In this document: piece after piece, positions 49,924 through 61,060 of the stretch
How positions within the stretch are numbered: position 1 is the stretch's first letter
Layout: every line of letters begins with the position of its first letter
NCBI RefSeq assembly: GCF_020536995.1
Contig: NC_068358.1
Location: 51,529,517 to 51,593,516 of the forward strand
Source: Dreissena polymorpha
Taxonomy: Eukaryota; Mollusca; Bivalvia; Myida; Dreissenidae
Length of the DNA: 64,000 nt
Direction: 5' to 3'
Made by a program: the position numbers and the translations under genes
Notes under the pieces: generated by a model
The model's input: the letters and a program-made list of their open reading frames with translations, nothing else
Told to the model about the DNA's origin: nothing
Databases searched by the model: none

Positions 49924-50517
49924 ACTCGTGCCAGATCCTATATTTATGTATCCCTATATACCTTAATTCGTGTTTATATCGGATAAAAAAGGTTATGGAG
50001 ATACATGTATTTGAAGTGGGAACTCCATATCCTGTTTCTAAATCAGAGACCCCCGAACTCTTGGTAGTTTTCAGACTATACTTACGAAGTCAATATAAAA
50101 AACGGGGTCTGTATACAACTCCGCATTGTAGGCACCTTTAATTACTATGCGGGCGGGTAGGGGAGGTAATCCAATCAAATTTCACAATAAGGTTTAAAAT
50201 CGAAAATCACAATCGCAACTTAAAATGAAATTTTATATACCTCGCAATTAATTTCGCTATATATTTTCTTTGTATAAGACGTTAAATAAATGACGTTTAT
50301 ATATAATAATATATTATGTACCCATATATACCTTTATTCGTGTTGATATATCGGATAAAAAAGGGTAGTCTGGTGAAAACGGCAGATAACCCGGTCTGAC
50401 ATGCAAGAAATATTCGTTCTTTGCGACACATCAGAATCGCGGAGGTCATGTTAGTTGGTTTCAGGTCACCCGGTCACATGCATCATCCATCGGTATTCCA
50501 GGGTTAATAAATAGGGA
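49924..50517. other. Non-coding stretch
   Basis: No gene is recognised. It holds the second copy of the repeat phrase noted at 48820-48900. Confidence 0.5.
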
Positions 50518-50633
50518 ATAATAGGTTGGTGAAGTGGATGGAGAATGGTTATCTGGCAAGTCGGAGGAATTTATCGGGTGAGCCTCCGACGAGCAAGATA
50601 ACCATTTTCCATCTACGTCACCAACCTATTATT
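50518..50633. repeat. 116-bp inverted repeat (hairpin)
   Basis: AATAGGTTGGTGA, 'gtggatgg', GAATGGTTATCT and 'tcggagg' on the left are mirrored by 'cctccga', AGATAACCATT, 'ccatc' and TCACCAACCTATT on the right, with a loop of about 15 nt. It lies 15 bp from the 0.9-kb inverted-repeat element. Confidence 0.75.
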
Positions 50634-50647
50634 CTATTTATCATGTC

Positions 50648-51545
50648 ATTCCACCGAATCCAACAAATTTTTCTTTTTATTTTATGGCTTTTTTCACTGT
50701 TCATTTACATTGTAAAAGAGTTTAACCGGAAAATTACGCTGGTATAATGACATCATCTCGTACAAAAATGAGGTAATTTCACAGTAACTTTTGGGTTATT
50801 AGGTTACCTGGTCAACTAGCCTAATAACTTTGGGGTTATTAGGTTACCCGGTTATCAGGCTGATTTAAAGGCATGTGACAGGATCATTACATTTATTTAA
50901 TGCTTTTCGGTGGTTTATATAGAAATATCAGTGAAATAAAACTGATATTTCACCGTTTAAAACAGTGAAAAATAACAGTATATAAATATGGGTATTTTTC
51001 CGAAAGTTGACAAATTTACTGTCACCCTGTCAGACATGTAATATTTATTTTATTATACCGAAAAAACTATTCAAACATGAACAATGTGCGCTGCGTGTAA
51101 CTCACTGGATCTTGAAAAGACATATTTTTTGACAATTTACGTCAGATTGACAGATTTGGTCGGCTGTTTACAACGGAAATGCAAAACAGCGAACTGCGCA
51201 TGCGCGAATGGGACAGTATATATATATTTTTACCATTGCGCACGTGATTGCTAAGGTAGCGGGCGACAGTATTTTTCTAGCGGACGCAGTATTTTTTGGA
51301 CAGTAAATTTTTGCCCGCTGGACCGGACTGTATTTCTATGTCACGATGGCCTATGGGAATTTAGCATTGTGAATAAAATTGAAGTATAATAATGAAAAAT
51401 ATCACTGTTTTACTGTGAAATGTCATTTTTCGACGAAATGACGTCATTATTCCAGAATATTTTCCAGTTAAACTCTTTTACAAGGAAAATAAACGGTGAA
51501 AAAAAGCATAAAATAAAAAAGAAAATGTGTTGGATTCGGTGGAAT
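50648..51545. mobile_element. 0.9-kb DNA element with TIRs of about 125 bp
   Basis: The left arm starts ATTCCACCGAATCCAACA and the right arm ends TGTTGGATTCGGTGGAAT. About 125 bp on each side match at near 88% by eye, including 'gtaaaagagtttaac' and 'ataatgac'. The interior has no transposase; it contains GTGAAATA..TATTTCAC pairs and an NRF1-like TGCGCATGCGCG at 51195-51206. A related piece (ATTCCACCGAATGCAACA) lies just outside at 51616. Target duplications are not certain. Confidence 0.75.
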
Positions 51546-51760
51546 ACCGATTAGAATTCACACGTGATCATAAAAAAATATATATATTTATAATCATTCG
51601 TGAAATAAAATCGATATTCCACCGAATGCAACAAATATTCTCTAGATCTATTATGTACATGTGATCAAATGTAGGAACGGAATGCAGAAGCACATGGGCT
51701 GCACATGGTATTGTGAAGTCATTTTTTTCCATAATTATCTTCGTCCCCCCCCCCCCCTCC

Positions 51761-51762
<2 letters not shown>

Positions 51763-51803
<41 letters not shown>
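51763..51803. repeat. (CA)n microsatellite next to a poly-C run
   Basis: About 40 bases of CA dinucleotide, preceded by a C tract at 51745-51757. Confidence 0.97.
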
Positions 51804-51807
<4 letters not shown>

Positions 51808-52983
51808 ATTATTCAATGGTCTGGAGTGATTAGAGGTACGGACCCGGCTAGAATCTATGTCGGTCAAAAGTTTAAATTCGTTGTATAATTAAATAGAATT
51901 TGTATTGTGCTGCAGTCTATCCGTACGGGAGTGCCGTAGTCCTAGACTATTCAATGGGGACTGCCCGGCCGTACGGGATTCATAAATAAACCAGTTATTA
52001 AGATCAATTATTTTTTATATTCACGCCGGAGCTGACAAATAATTTCATGTGTCTACGAGTTTCAATTGATTATCAAACAAAATAGCTTCTTTTGGTTGAC
52101 TTTCAATCATACCGCGCGTACAGCTAATATATAATCTTGTTTGTAAAAGGATTTGTTCAAAAAATAAAAATGCAACAAATGGAAAAAAAAGGCGTTGCTG
52201 TTTTCAGAATTAAGGTGAACACAAGCTTGATCCTTTAAGTTATTTTATTATTAAATGCTTATTGACAACGTCCTTAAAATATCTCAATAAAGATTTATAA
52301 CAATATTCTGTTGCCTTTATTCATGCTCATAATAATTCCTAGAACTAATGCATAAATAATGCCAAATCATGTAAAATACAACATTCCTTCGTCAGGCATT
52401 CGTACATTAGGCCCGCAAGTAGTGGGTTGAATGTTATTTCTAACTTGGCAAGTAAACGTAGTCATAAGCTTTTAAAGTTTGTACGTACTTGATGAAAAAC
52501 TAATTTTTAGACAAATATAATATTTCATTAAGCTTCCCTTTGCTTTAATTAGTGATTTTATATTATCAGGGCTAGATAATACGGCAGTCGTGAAATTTAT
52601 AGTTTAGCACGGGCGCGTTCACAATTAGTTGGCAGTTTGAATATTTCTTCTGCAGTGTTGTCAATTTAGAGGATAAACTAATTACGCAATTTTCCTGTAC
52701 AGCAACGGTTGCCTATTTTTTACTGAATAGAAAGAAAATTCATTAAAAAAGCATTCATAACATTTGCATACTTGTTGCATTCTTTTCGTAGGATTGTTAA
52801 ACGCTACCCATGGACGATGTTCCACGTTTATGAATTGGTTGGGTATAGAAACATTTACCCGACTTTATTTAGATGAAATCCAACGTTTTATATGACGGTG
52901 CTACTAAGTTATATCAACACAACAACATAGCATCGTGAACAAAGCAAAAACATATATAAACCAAACGTAACGGTACTAACAAA
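51804..52983. other. Non-coding stretch
   Basis: No gene or clear element is recognised. Confidence 0.5.
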
Positions 52984-53790
52984 TTAACCAATGTTAATCA
53001 AGTTTCTAAAATGCATAGCTTTCAAGAATATCGTTAAGCTGAATGAATAATCGCAATGCTTCATATGGATGGACAGGAATTGGAACACCAGGTTTATAAT
53101 GTTGAAAATCTCTTTAAATTCTTTGCTGCAAGTTTCTTTTTCTTTTCCATACAACTGAATGCACAGGTTTACATCTTCAGGATTCACACATGTCTTAAAG
53201 TCGTACCCATTTGTCAGTTCAGGAACAAAATACATGACATCTGGTCTTCCCGAAGGTAGTTCAGCGTGCCGTTTCTGGCACCGGATACTGTGAGAATTCC
53301 AATTATGAACAATTCTATTCAAAGCCGTTGGTAAAGCATCCATGAAACAAAATCTCTGTCTTTGACAAAATTGATTCACCAATAAATTCCAAGCTTCCGA
53401 AGTGTCCCCCACCATGCTTTCATCTCTGGTTTGCCGTGCTCTTTCCAGAAATAAAACTCTTAATGCCGGCCATACTGTACATCGAATTATATCTAAAGAG
53501 TGGTTGTAGAAAACTCAGCTTGCTGTTCTCTGTTTCGTTATCTCCCCTTAAAATTCGCGGAGCAAGTTTAAAATGTTTTAAACAGTCTAGGTATTTTGCG
53601 ACAATTGCTGGATTGTAATTGCTAGATGCTACTTCAAGCCACATTATCCTGCGACTGTAACCGTCGATGCATCCATGGATACAGAAACCAAACGGCTTTA
53701 GCTTATCATACCCGTCAACATGCCACAAATAATTAGGCCCCTTGACCGTATATATCCTTCGTTGTAACCTATGTGCGTTTCATTCTTACT
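52984..53790 (-). pseudogene. Decayed integrase-like (DDE/rve) transposase, KLKPFGF lineage
   Basis: The minus-strand frame from about 53790 reads RLQRRIYTVKGPNYLWHVDG, then YDKLKPFGFCIHGCIDGYSR. This is the first catalytic-Asp region of the integrase-core family found in many invertebrate and fish genomes. It continues with LAPRILRGDNETEN (second Asp) and GIKSFISGKSTANQR, which precedes the third acidic residue. After a frameshift at about 53415, a second frame continues with QRFCFMDALPTALNRIVHNW, NSHSIR and PSGRPDVMYFVPEL, the family's C-terminal signature. The stop after STANQR and the shift make it a pseudogene. It resembles but is clearly different from the transposase at 56793. Flanking inverted repeats were not found. 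Confidence 0.75.
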
Positions 53791-54811
53791 ATATTTATTG
53801 CATCGTGCACCGACGAGTAATGAGTAGGGCGTATCTGAAGAATTAAACTTCGAAAGATACGCTTTAAATGACGAACACTTATTTTAATGTTGTGGTGGCA
53901 GAACAAAATCAGGACTATTTCCATGTATTTTAGTTCTTCCATAAGTATATTTTAATTAGTTCATTTCTGGTTAGACCATTTCCAGAATGTGGAATATTTG
54001 ACGGAACTACGTCCTGTACGCATAAATATGTAGATGTATACAGCAACAGCTTGATAAATATAGCATTTGCCATGCTTTTAGGTAAGCAGCATCACATTTT
54101 AACATCTTCACATTTTAAACATCTTGAGCGTACCTAGAAACTGCATACAAGTAACCATGATCCAACACTTGAGTAAGGTAATTATACAGTAAATTTTATT
54201 AATTTCGTTCAGTCACTGGCCGAGGCCCATTTTCCAGAATTTTACCAGCCGATGATAAATAAACTACAAACAGAAGTACCAGAGTCACATTAAAATGAAA
54301 AGATAAAAGTGTTGCTTCTTCAGAAGCAAGCTGATCACGAAGCTCGATCTAGCAAATTTGTTGTTTGTTCGCTATCTTTCGGACATTTTCCAAATTTCAT
54401 TTTCCTCACTCATTTCAAATGCATAAACTGAAAACTATATTTTAATTAAGCTACACTAACTTACAACCACCTTCACAATATAAATGAAAACTCACGTCCT
54501 ACGTCTTGAGTGTCGATGATCAAAATGGCCGATTGCCGCGAAAGACAGTAGCTCAAAACAAATAAATAATAACTAGTAAGTAATAACAAAAAAACTCGTA
54601 ACAAGTAACAAAAAATGTCACTCCAGGGCTTCCGTAGTTATCTGATAATTTATGATCTACGAGTGACCTTTGGTGTGTATTCAGCGTTGCAACCCTTAGT
54701 TGTTGATGTTACCCAAAATAGCACCGCGTCCCACTGGTCTCAAAGTTCAGATGTTTTGATGCCGATGTGTCGTGGATAGTTCACTCTTGCACTTACCATG
54801 TGGCTCAAATA
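53791..54811. other. Non-coding stretch
   Basis: No gene is recognised. Part may be the 5' portion of the element that carried the decayed transposase, but no N-terminal HTH frame is visible. Confidence 0.45.
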
Positions 54812-55077
54812 TTTGAGTCGTGCTCTGTTAAAAGAGGGTTTCATGCATGTGCGTAAAGTGTCGTCTTAGATTAACCTGTGCAGTCTGCACAAGCTAATCA
54901 GGGACGACACTTTCCGCTATTATGCTTATTTTCCGTTGAAAGAAAGTCTTGTCATAGCAAAAATTAAGTTAGGCAGAAAGAGTCGTCCCTGATTAGCCTT
55001 TACCGACTGCACAGGCTAATCTGGGACGACACTTTACGCACATGCATTAAAACCCCTTTTCACAGAGCGCGGCTCAT
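54812..55077. mobile_element. Palindromic MITE, CTGTGCAG family
   Basis: The left end TTTGAGTCGTGCTCTG and the right end CAGAGCGCGGCTCA are inverted. Both arms carry 'gcatgtgcgtaaagtgtcgtc' and CTGTGCAGTC. An internal GTGCAGTCTGCACAAGC box and 'gggacgacacttt' occur in both halves, so most of the 266 bp folds back on itself. The related copy is at 34247. Confidence 0.85.
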
Positions 55078-55259
55078 TTAGTTTCGATGTGCCGGACTAT
55101 TGCCCTGATAATGAGTAAACAAGCCGTTCTAAGGCAAAACCTATCACTTGTATGTGTTCATGTTATTATTGACTCTTTTCCGAAGCGATGTGTTGATGAA
55201 TACTACTAATTAAGTTGCTCTGACAACAACATGAATTAGCCCCATTCATCTAACTAGTC

Positions 55260-55744
55260 TGTCACTTATACATGTTTTTGTAATGGAACGTATGATATAA
55301 TTGGCCAGCCTCATGCGAAATTGGATGTTTTGTCATACGCGGCCAGCGTAGCTTCAGACCAACACATTGCGTATTTCCGTGTGCCCGCGCGTTTTTTAAA
55401 CAAAATTTTGTGTACGTTTTTCTTTTCAGTGTGCGTCCGCAAGATCTTTTTCAGAATACGTATGCTTGTTTGCTTGATCTTTCGTTCTTTTCTGTGCGTT
55501 TCCGCACGTTATTTATGTTTATTAACGTACGTAATTGTTTATGGTGTACTTAATAAACTACACGTATGGTTATAAGTTTATTATACATCCATAATTAATA
55601 TATAACCAGGCAACTATATAGTGCGCGTGCATGTGGTGAGCGCTAGCAATAGACTGAGTAAACTGCGGAGGCATGTATGTATATACTAACAGAGTGGCAC
55701 GGCGTATGACTCATGCATTCAATTTAAGGCCTAATGATGTTACA
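55260..55744 (-). repeat. Putative 3' LTR of the Gypsy fossil
   Basis: Downstream of the end of the Gypsy coding remnant (minus strand), a purine-rich AAAAGAGA tract is followed by TGTAACATC, a plausible LTR start. On the same strand a TATATAG-like box (about 55615) and AATAAA (about 55570) follow in the right order. The far boundary near 55260, ending in CA on that strand, is a guess because the partner LTR lies outside the window. Confidence 0.4.
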
Positions 55745-56408
55745 TCTCTTTTACAAAAGATAGACATGATCTTTAATGAACTAGTAATTTATAAAAGTCA
55801 TTATTATTTGCTTAAGCATATGCACATAATAAGCAGTATAAATGATCTCAAGTTGCCTTCATGAAATCATGCAAATGATAAATAAAATACGCATGTGTAA
55901 TGTCAAAAGTCTGCACGTAATTACAGCACACTATTTACAAAGTTAAGCACATAGTCTTTTAACCGCTCAGGTGGCTTAACTTGTCGACCTGATCTAGTTG
56001 TTGTTATTAGTGGTTCACTAGCAAATTGTTTTTTGTTTCTCTGGGCCCTTATCATTCGGAACTTCAATGGGAGGTAATTCTGGTGCATCAAAGAATTGTT
56101 CATTTTCACGATTTTCCTCCCTTGGAGGGAAGAGTTCTGGTGTCTTTCTCAAATGTTTGCGATTTCTATTGATGACGCCGACGCCAGATTCTGTTTTTAC
56201 ATCATACGAACGAATTTGGGGGTTTGCCTCAATTGTTCCCCTTTCCCATGTTGTGTTCCGTTCCGTTGGTTGAATGCGAACGGTGTCACCGACGTGTAAT
56301 GGCTTTATGTCACGTGCATTGCGGTTGTAGTAATGCGCTTGGCGCTCTTTACTTTCCTTGAGCTTTCGTTGTACGTCATTGGGTACTGCAGGCTGAAGCT
56401 TCGAAGAC

Positions 56409-56414
56409 TTGATG
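56409..56414. repeat. Target-site duplication TTGATG (left)
   Basis: TTGATG directly precedes the left inverted repeat and is repeated at 62952-62957 directly after the right one. Confidence 0.85.
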
Positions 56415-56550
56415 TATGGCGTACGATTTGGGTCGAAAGTCAACAAGACCTACTAGGTGAAAAGAGAAATGTACGTCAACGTACAAAAATTGTACGTCGA
56501 CGTACAAATATGAAATACACTTCGACGTAGATATTTGTACGTCGCCGTAC
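56415..56550 (+). repeat. Left TIR with three palindromic GTACGTCGACGTAC boxes
   Basis: After the 56-bp outer inverted repeat come GTACGTCAACGTAC (56471-56484), GTACGTCGACGTAC (56492-56505) and GTACGTCGCCGTAC (56537-56550). Boxes of this kind near transposon ends usually bind the transposase; the role here is inferred. Confidence 0.85.
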
Positions 56551-57977
56551 AATTTTTCTGAGCATCCAATCAAAACACTCGTCTCTTGAACCGCTTTTCC
56601 TTCAGATTTATTCATAATAAATGTTCAAAATCTCTTTTTAAATTGAGGAAAAAAATAACATTAAACTTGAAACAGAAAATAATTAAAAATAAGTATCTAC
56701 TTGACGGTATTTATTCTAAAATCGTTTTATGTAATGAATATTATCTATTAACTGCTGAGACCGGTCTAGTCCATTTCCGGTTTCTGAAAAATATGGCGGA
56801 CGTCGAAGGTTTTCGAAAAGAAGCAACTCGCATTGTTCACTCTTTATGTAGAAGTTTAATGGCGCAAGATACAGATGCAAATTTTTGTGAAGCTAGTCTT
56901 AACACTTTGACAGCGTTAAGCCGGAATGCACGACGTATGTGTACCCGTTTTCCCATTTTTGAACGGTTGTGTGAGAATCTCGACTCGTTGATGTCAACAA
57001 TTGAAGATCAAAAGAGGTTAGTACTTTCCCTGACCATTTAAATAATTTTCGATCCCATTACTTGCGGACCATTTGTTTATATTGGCCGACTTACAGTATA
57101 AACTGTTCAGTTTAGAAATTTCACCTCCCCGCCCTAACCTGGTGACACACTGGCACTGGCAAATAACAATGAGACACAATCAAGGCCATTGACTGAACAC
57201 AGGACAGGCACACTGCTATATACCTATATAAAGCCTATCTATCTATACATACTTTCTAACTCCCCCTTTCGGGTATTATTTACAGGCGATATTATTGCCT
57301 ATAAAACACTTGTCCAGACTTGATAAGCCAATAATGATTGCCCACCTCTGGACATTGACGAGAAACGTATTGAAATTTTCGCAGGTGGTGCTCTTGATAT
57401 TACTATAATTTGATTTGTGTTATAACTTTTGTTCATTTAATCTTCAGAACGCTGCAGCCTCTCGTTGGTTTCTTCGCCGCAAAACAGACTACAACCCGAG
57501 GCAGACAACTTTACGTCATTAGTCGAGAGCAGCTGGAGTATCTAGTTGAAGCGGGCTTCAAACGACGAGCTATTGCTAGTCTGCTTCATGTGTCAGATTC
57601 GGTTATTAAGCGCCGCCTCAGGTATGCTATCCAGTCAATTGAATAACAGTGTGTATACAGGGTGTCCCAAAAAACAAAGCCACTGTAAAATGTTTATTTT
57701 TTCTTAACTAAAATAGGCACAGGTATGCCCTTTTAACACATTATTATTGAATTTCAAATGGGTATTGGTTTGTTACCTTAAGTGGCAATTTGTAGATAGT
57801 GATTTCATTTTTTGTAAAATGAGTCATTTAGTACTTCTTTCACAAATTAAAATCAATCTAAAATTCATGAACAACAGACATTCCCAAAAGTGCTTTTAAT
57901 CCACAGGACATTTCTATGTCTGGTTAACGTTTCGGGCCTATCCTTGACAGTTTGAATGACATAGGCGACCACGTTGT

Positions 57978-58281
57978 CAGGGCCCTCGTTTTGCACTTTT
58001 TATAACCGAATATCGGCAGCTTCCCCCATGAAAAACATACTTTTTCAGCTAAAAATAATTATTTTTATTTTTTTACTTTTATATCTATGTTGCCAGCTGG
58101 TATCATGCTGCTAACCTTTGTTTAAATGTATATTTATGTAAATCACATTATTATATAGCCATTTTAGTGTTTAATGGTTGGTGAAAAGATCTTCTAAAAT
58201 TCCCCTTTCGCCCAAAACTATGCGAAATTCCCCATCATGAGGGATGTGGGTGGCTTCCCCTGGCGGCAAGAGAGGGCCCTG
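57978..58281. mobile_element. 304-bp hAT-like MITE in transposase intron 2
   Basis: CAGGGCCCTCGTTTTGC on the left and GCAAGAGAGGGCCCTG on the right are inverted; CAGGG ends suit the hAT superfamily. 'cttcccccatga' and 'gggtggcttcccctgg' lie inside. No clear 8-bp duplication remains. It lies in the 1.1-kb intron between exons 2 and 3. Confidence 0.65.
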
Positions 58282-59017
58282 GCAGTCAATGTGATTAAAA
58301 TCATATCCTTAAAACCGATGACGCGCTGAACTAGTCCATCTCTGCCAATCAGTGCCTTTGTTAATGAATCCTGTGTAAATGATTTGAATCTACCAGTATT
58401 TTTTTACGTGGAAAAAAACTTTTAATTTTCAGACTAACGTGCTTATCTAACCGAAGTGAATATGAAACATGTTACATGTATTTAAATGATTATATCGATT
58501 CGGTAAATCTGATTGTTTAAAATAGAAACAATCTCAACTCCAGATCTGGACTAAGGGAAGATCGAGTACTACAGTCAGATTGCACTGCAATGGGAGCCAC
58601 ACCACATCTTGATTGCTGCAAAGGCACAAACATACCTGAAAAAACATATTTTCTCCCTTCTCAGTGAGATATATATTTTTCATATCCCCTCAAAATAAAC
58701 AAATATTCTCTATTATGTATTTTCAGGACATATGGTATAAGCATCAGAGGAAGGTACTCGATCATCTCCAACGAGGAACTTGACAATCTGGTCCGAGAGA
58801 TAACAAATGGCAATCAGACACTTGGGCAACGAATGATTCAGGGACAACATCAGAGTCTAGGACATCGGGTTCAAAGACAACGTGTTGCTGACAGTCTGAT
58901 CCGGGTCGACGAAGCAGCCGTAGCCATGCGATGGTGTAACTCGATTCGACGAAGGGTGTACAATTTTGCTGGTCCAAACTCATTGTGGCACATAGATGGA
59001 AACCACAAATTGATAAG

Positions 59018-59900
59018 GTACAAAATTACTTAGTCTGCTAGGTCAAATGATAGAAAAACCTTGTAAAGATTACAGTTGCCGCTTTTTTGTTTTAATCTTC
59101 ATTATCTTTTGTCAAAATATTTATCTTAATGATATTGTCAATTTCAATCTGAGTCATGTGGGGTCAATAACTATGTCAGTTGGTCAAATAATGGAAAAAA
59201 CATTTTAATCACTCAAGAGGCCACAATTTTGCTTCAATCTCCATCACAGTTGGTTGTTACAATTTTTATTTTTATTTATTTGGTCAAGTTTGAATTTGGG
59301 TCATGTTGGACCAAACACTAGTTCACTAGGTCCAAGGATTGAAAAGCTTGTAAACCCTCACATTTCTATGCCAAAACAATCATTCCTATGGCATAGCATT
59401 TTACAAATACAGTCTTGTTTAAGCTTTTCTATTTTGTACTGCAGTAGTTAACTTTGTACATTAAGCCAGAGTGCATTTTAAATGTTGTCTAAAACATATT
59501 TCGTGCAATTTTGGTGTTGTTTGTAGATTTAGGGGGGGGGGGGATTTAAATATTGCTTTATTTGCCCATAATATGCATGACATTGCTCAAAATTCAAATT
59601 TTTCTAATTTCAGCTATTTTTAGAATGTTGTGGAAACTGTGTATCAGTTTTCTAAAATGTCTGCCCAAAATTTTATAAGATTAAAAATTTAAATTGGGGT
59701 GACAGTAAGATAAGAAGGTTTATTGGGCAGATTTGTATTTTGTGATTAATTTGGGCCCAAATTATTTGTTTTGACTGGTTACCCCCTCCACTTGAGGCCA
59801 TATATACTCACACCAAATTAAACAAAATACTTTGCTGTTTTAGTACATGTGCATTGTAATATCTATACAAGTATGTACAATTTTTATACCTTTTTTTCAG
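59018..59900 (+). other. Third transposase intron
   Basis: 883-bp AT-rich intron between G|GTACAA and TTTTTTTCAG. It contains bivalve-type phrases such as 'tttgggtcatgttggaccaaacactagttcac' (about 59295) and a poly-G tract near 59533-59544. Confidence 0.6.
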
Positions 59901-60153
59901 ATGGGGTTTTGTCATACACGGAGGCATCGATGGCTTCTCGCGGATGTGTGTTTTCCTCCAAGCTGCGAACAAACTTACTGCTGGAAAACTGAGTTATCAT
60001 ATGTACATGCAACTAAACTATTTACAAAATAAAATTGGTCACGGTCTGTTAGTCAAATTTAATATTTTTCAGACAATATTAAACCGAAAATGTAATGACT
60101 GGGTGCTTTATTCAACAAGACTGCATTTGTTAAATGCAAAGTCACAGCAATGA

Positions 60154-60730
60154 GTGTTTTGGCATTGAACTGTGAGTGTTTACAAGCCCTTTCTATCATT
60201 TGACTTAGTGACCTAGTTTTTGACCCCATATAACCCAGAATCAAACTTGACCTTGAGATCATCGAGATGAACATTTTGATACATGGATGAATTCCATTCA
60301 GAACTGTGGAATGATAACCACATATCGCCTTCCCCTAAATAATAAGACACCCCCCTCCCCCCTATACGAAAAAGAGGAGGCCGAATGAGTCTCCCGTTAA
60401 AATACAAAACCTAGCTTGTGACATATTGCTCGGACCCTTTCAGCAATATTTAATTTGCCCACTACAATACAATATTTAATCAGAATCTCTTTTCAAAATT
60501 TCATCTGCACCATCTTTATAATTATCTAGCCTTTTGTTTAAAAACTTGGCATTTTGATTCCGCTCGCTGTGTATGAGGATAATGACCCCTGTTGGGTATC
60601 TTATATAACCGCTTTTGACTGTCAGACTCCTTATGTGGTGCCAAGTTCTAGTACACTACGGTTATCTCATGGTATACATATAAAATTACATATGTGTTCA
60701 ATTCCAAAAGGTCATGCCCCTTACCCGAAT
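60154..60730. other. Non-coding part of the transposon
   Basis: No coding frame is recognised. About 60200-60260 holds a common mollusc repeat phrase ('gacctagtttttgaccccatataacccagaatc'), an insertion or relic in place of the lost transposase exons. Confidence 0.5.
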
Positions 60731-61047
60731 GCCGGACAAAAAACCTTCTGGACAAAAACCATCACATCAGTTGTATAGGGGCCGGACAAAAACCCTCCCA
60801 AGAAAAAATTGCACACAGCTAAATACACACAACACAATGGGTACCGGTAAATCTTTTAGGATTAATGCATGCACACTGTTTGAAACAATTACACTTGTCT
60901 GTGTTTAATTGACTTCGCGGGAGGGCTTTTGTCCGCCCCGTTTTTTCATGGGAGGGTTTTTGTCCTACCCAGTTTTTTCATGGGAGGGTTTTTGTCCGCC
61001 CCCTATGAAAATAAAGGGAGGGTTTTTGTCCGTTAGGGTTTTTGACC
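60731..61047. repeat. Inverted repeat with several GGACAAAAACCCTCCC boxes
   Basis: Left copies CCGGACAAAAAACC (60732) and GCCGGACAAAAACCCTCCC (60781) are mirrored by four right-hand copies of GGGAGGGTTTTTGTCCG between 60919 and 61033. The arrangement suggests a small MITE whose right end was multiplied in tandem. Confidence 0.7.
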
Positions 61048-61060
61048 GTATTCTTCCTTA

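Larger units (their letters stand above)
56793..60153 (+). pseudogene. Spliced integrase-like (DDE/rve) transposase, C-terminus missing
   Basis: Four exons, all with phase-2 introns. Exon 1, 56793-57016, starts at ATG in AATATGGCGGACG (YY1-like, after a TTTCCGG ETS-like box) and encodes a helical N-domain MADVEGFRKEATRIVHSL to EDQK. Exon 2, 57448-57621 (after TTCAG), holds a helix-turn-helix GFKRRAIASLLHVSDSVIKR. Exon 3, 58727-59017, has YGISIRGRYSIISNEELDNL, the second helix-turn-helix-like block NGNQTLGQRMIQGQ and GPNSLWHIDGNHKLIR, with the first catalytic Asp. Exon 4 from 59901 continues WGFVIHGGIDGFSRM, then loses similarity near 59985 and runs to TGA at 60151. The second Asp and the Glu of the DDE triad are not found downstream, so only about 260 of an expected 400 or so residues remain. 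The enzyme would cut the transposon ends and join them to a target. Exon phases match exactly, which makes the gene model strong. Family assignment is from memory of WHIDGNHKLIRW-type proteins. Confidence 0.8.

Noticed and set aside
51568-51888. Frames on both strands with runs of VCVCVC or HTHTHT
   Set aside because: They read through the CA microsatellite and have no other support.
52984-53790. Integrase of a retroelement
   Set aside because: The WHVDGYDKLKPFGF and STANQR signatures belong to the stand-alone integrase-core transposase family; no RT, RNase H or LTR lies next to it.
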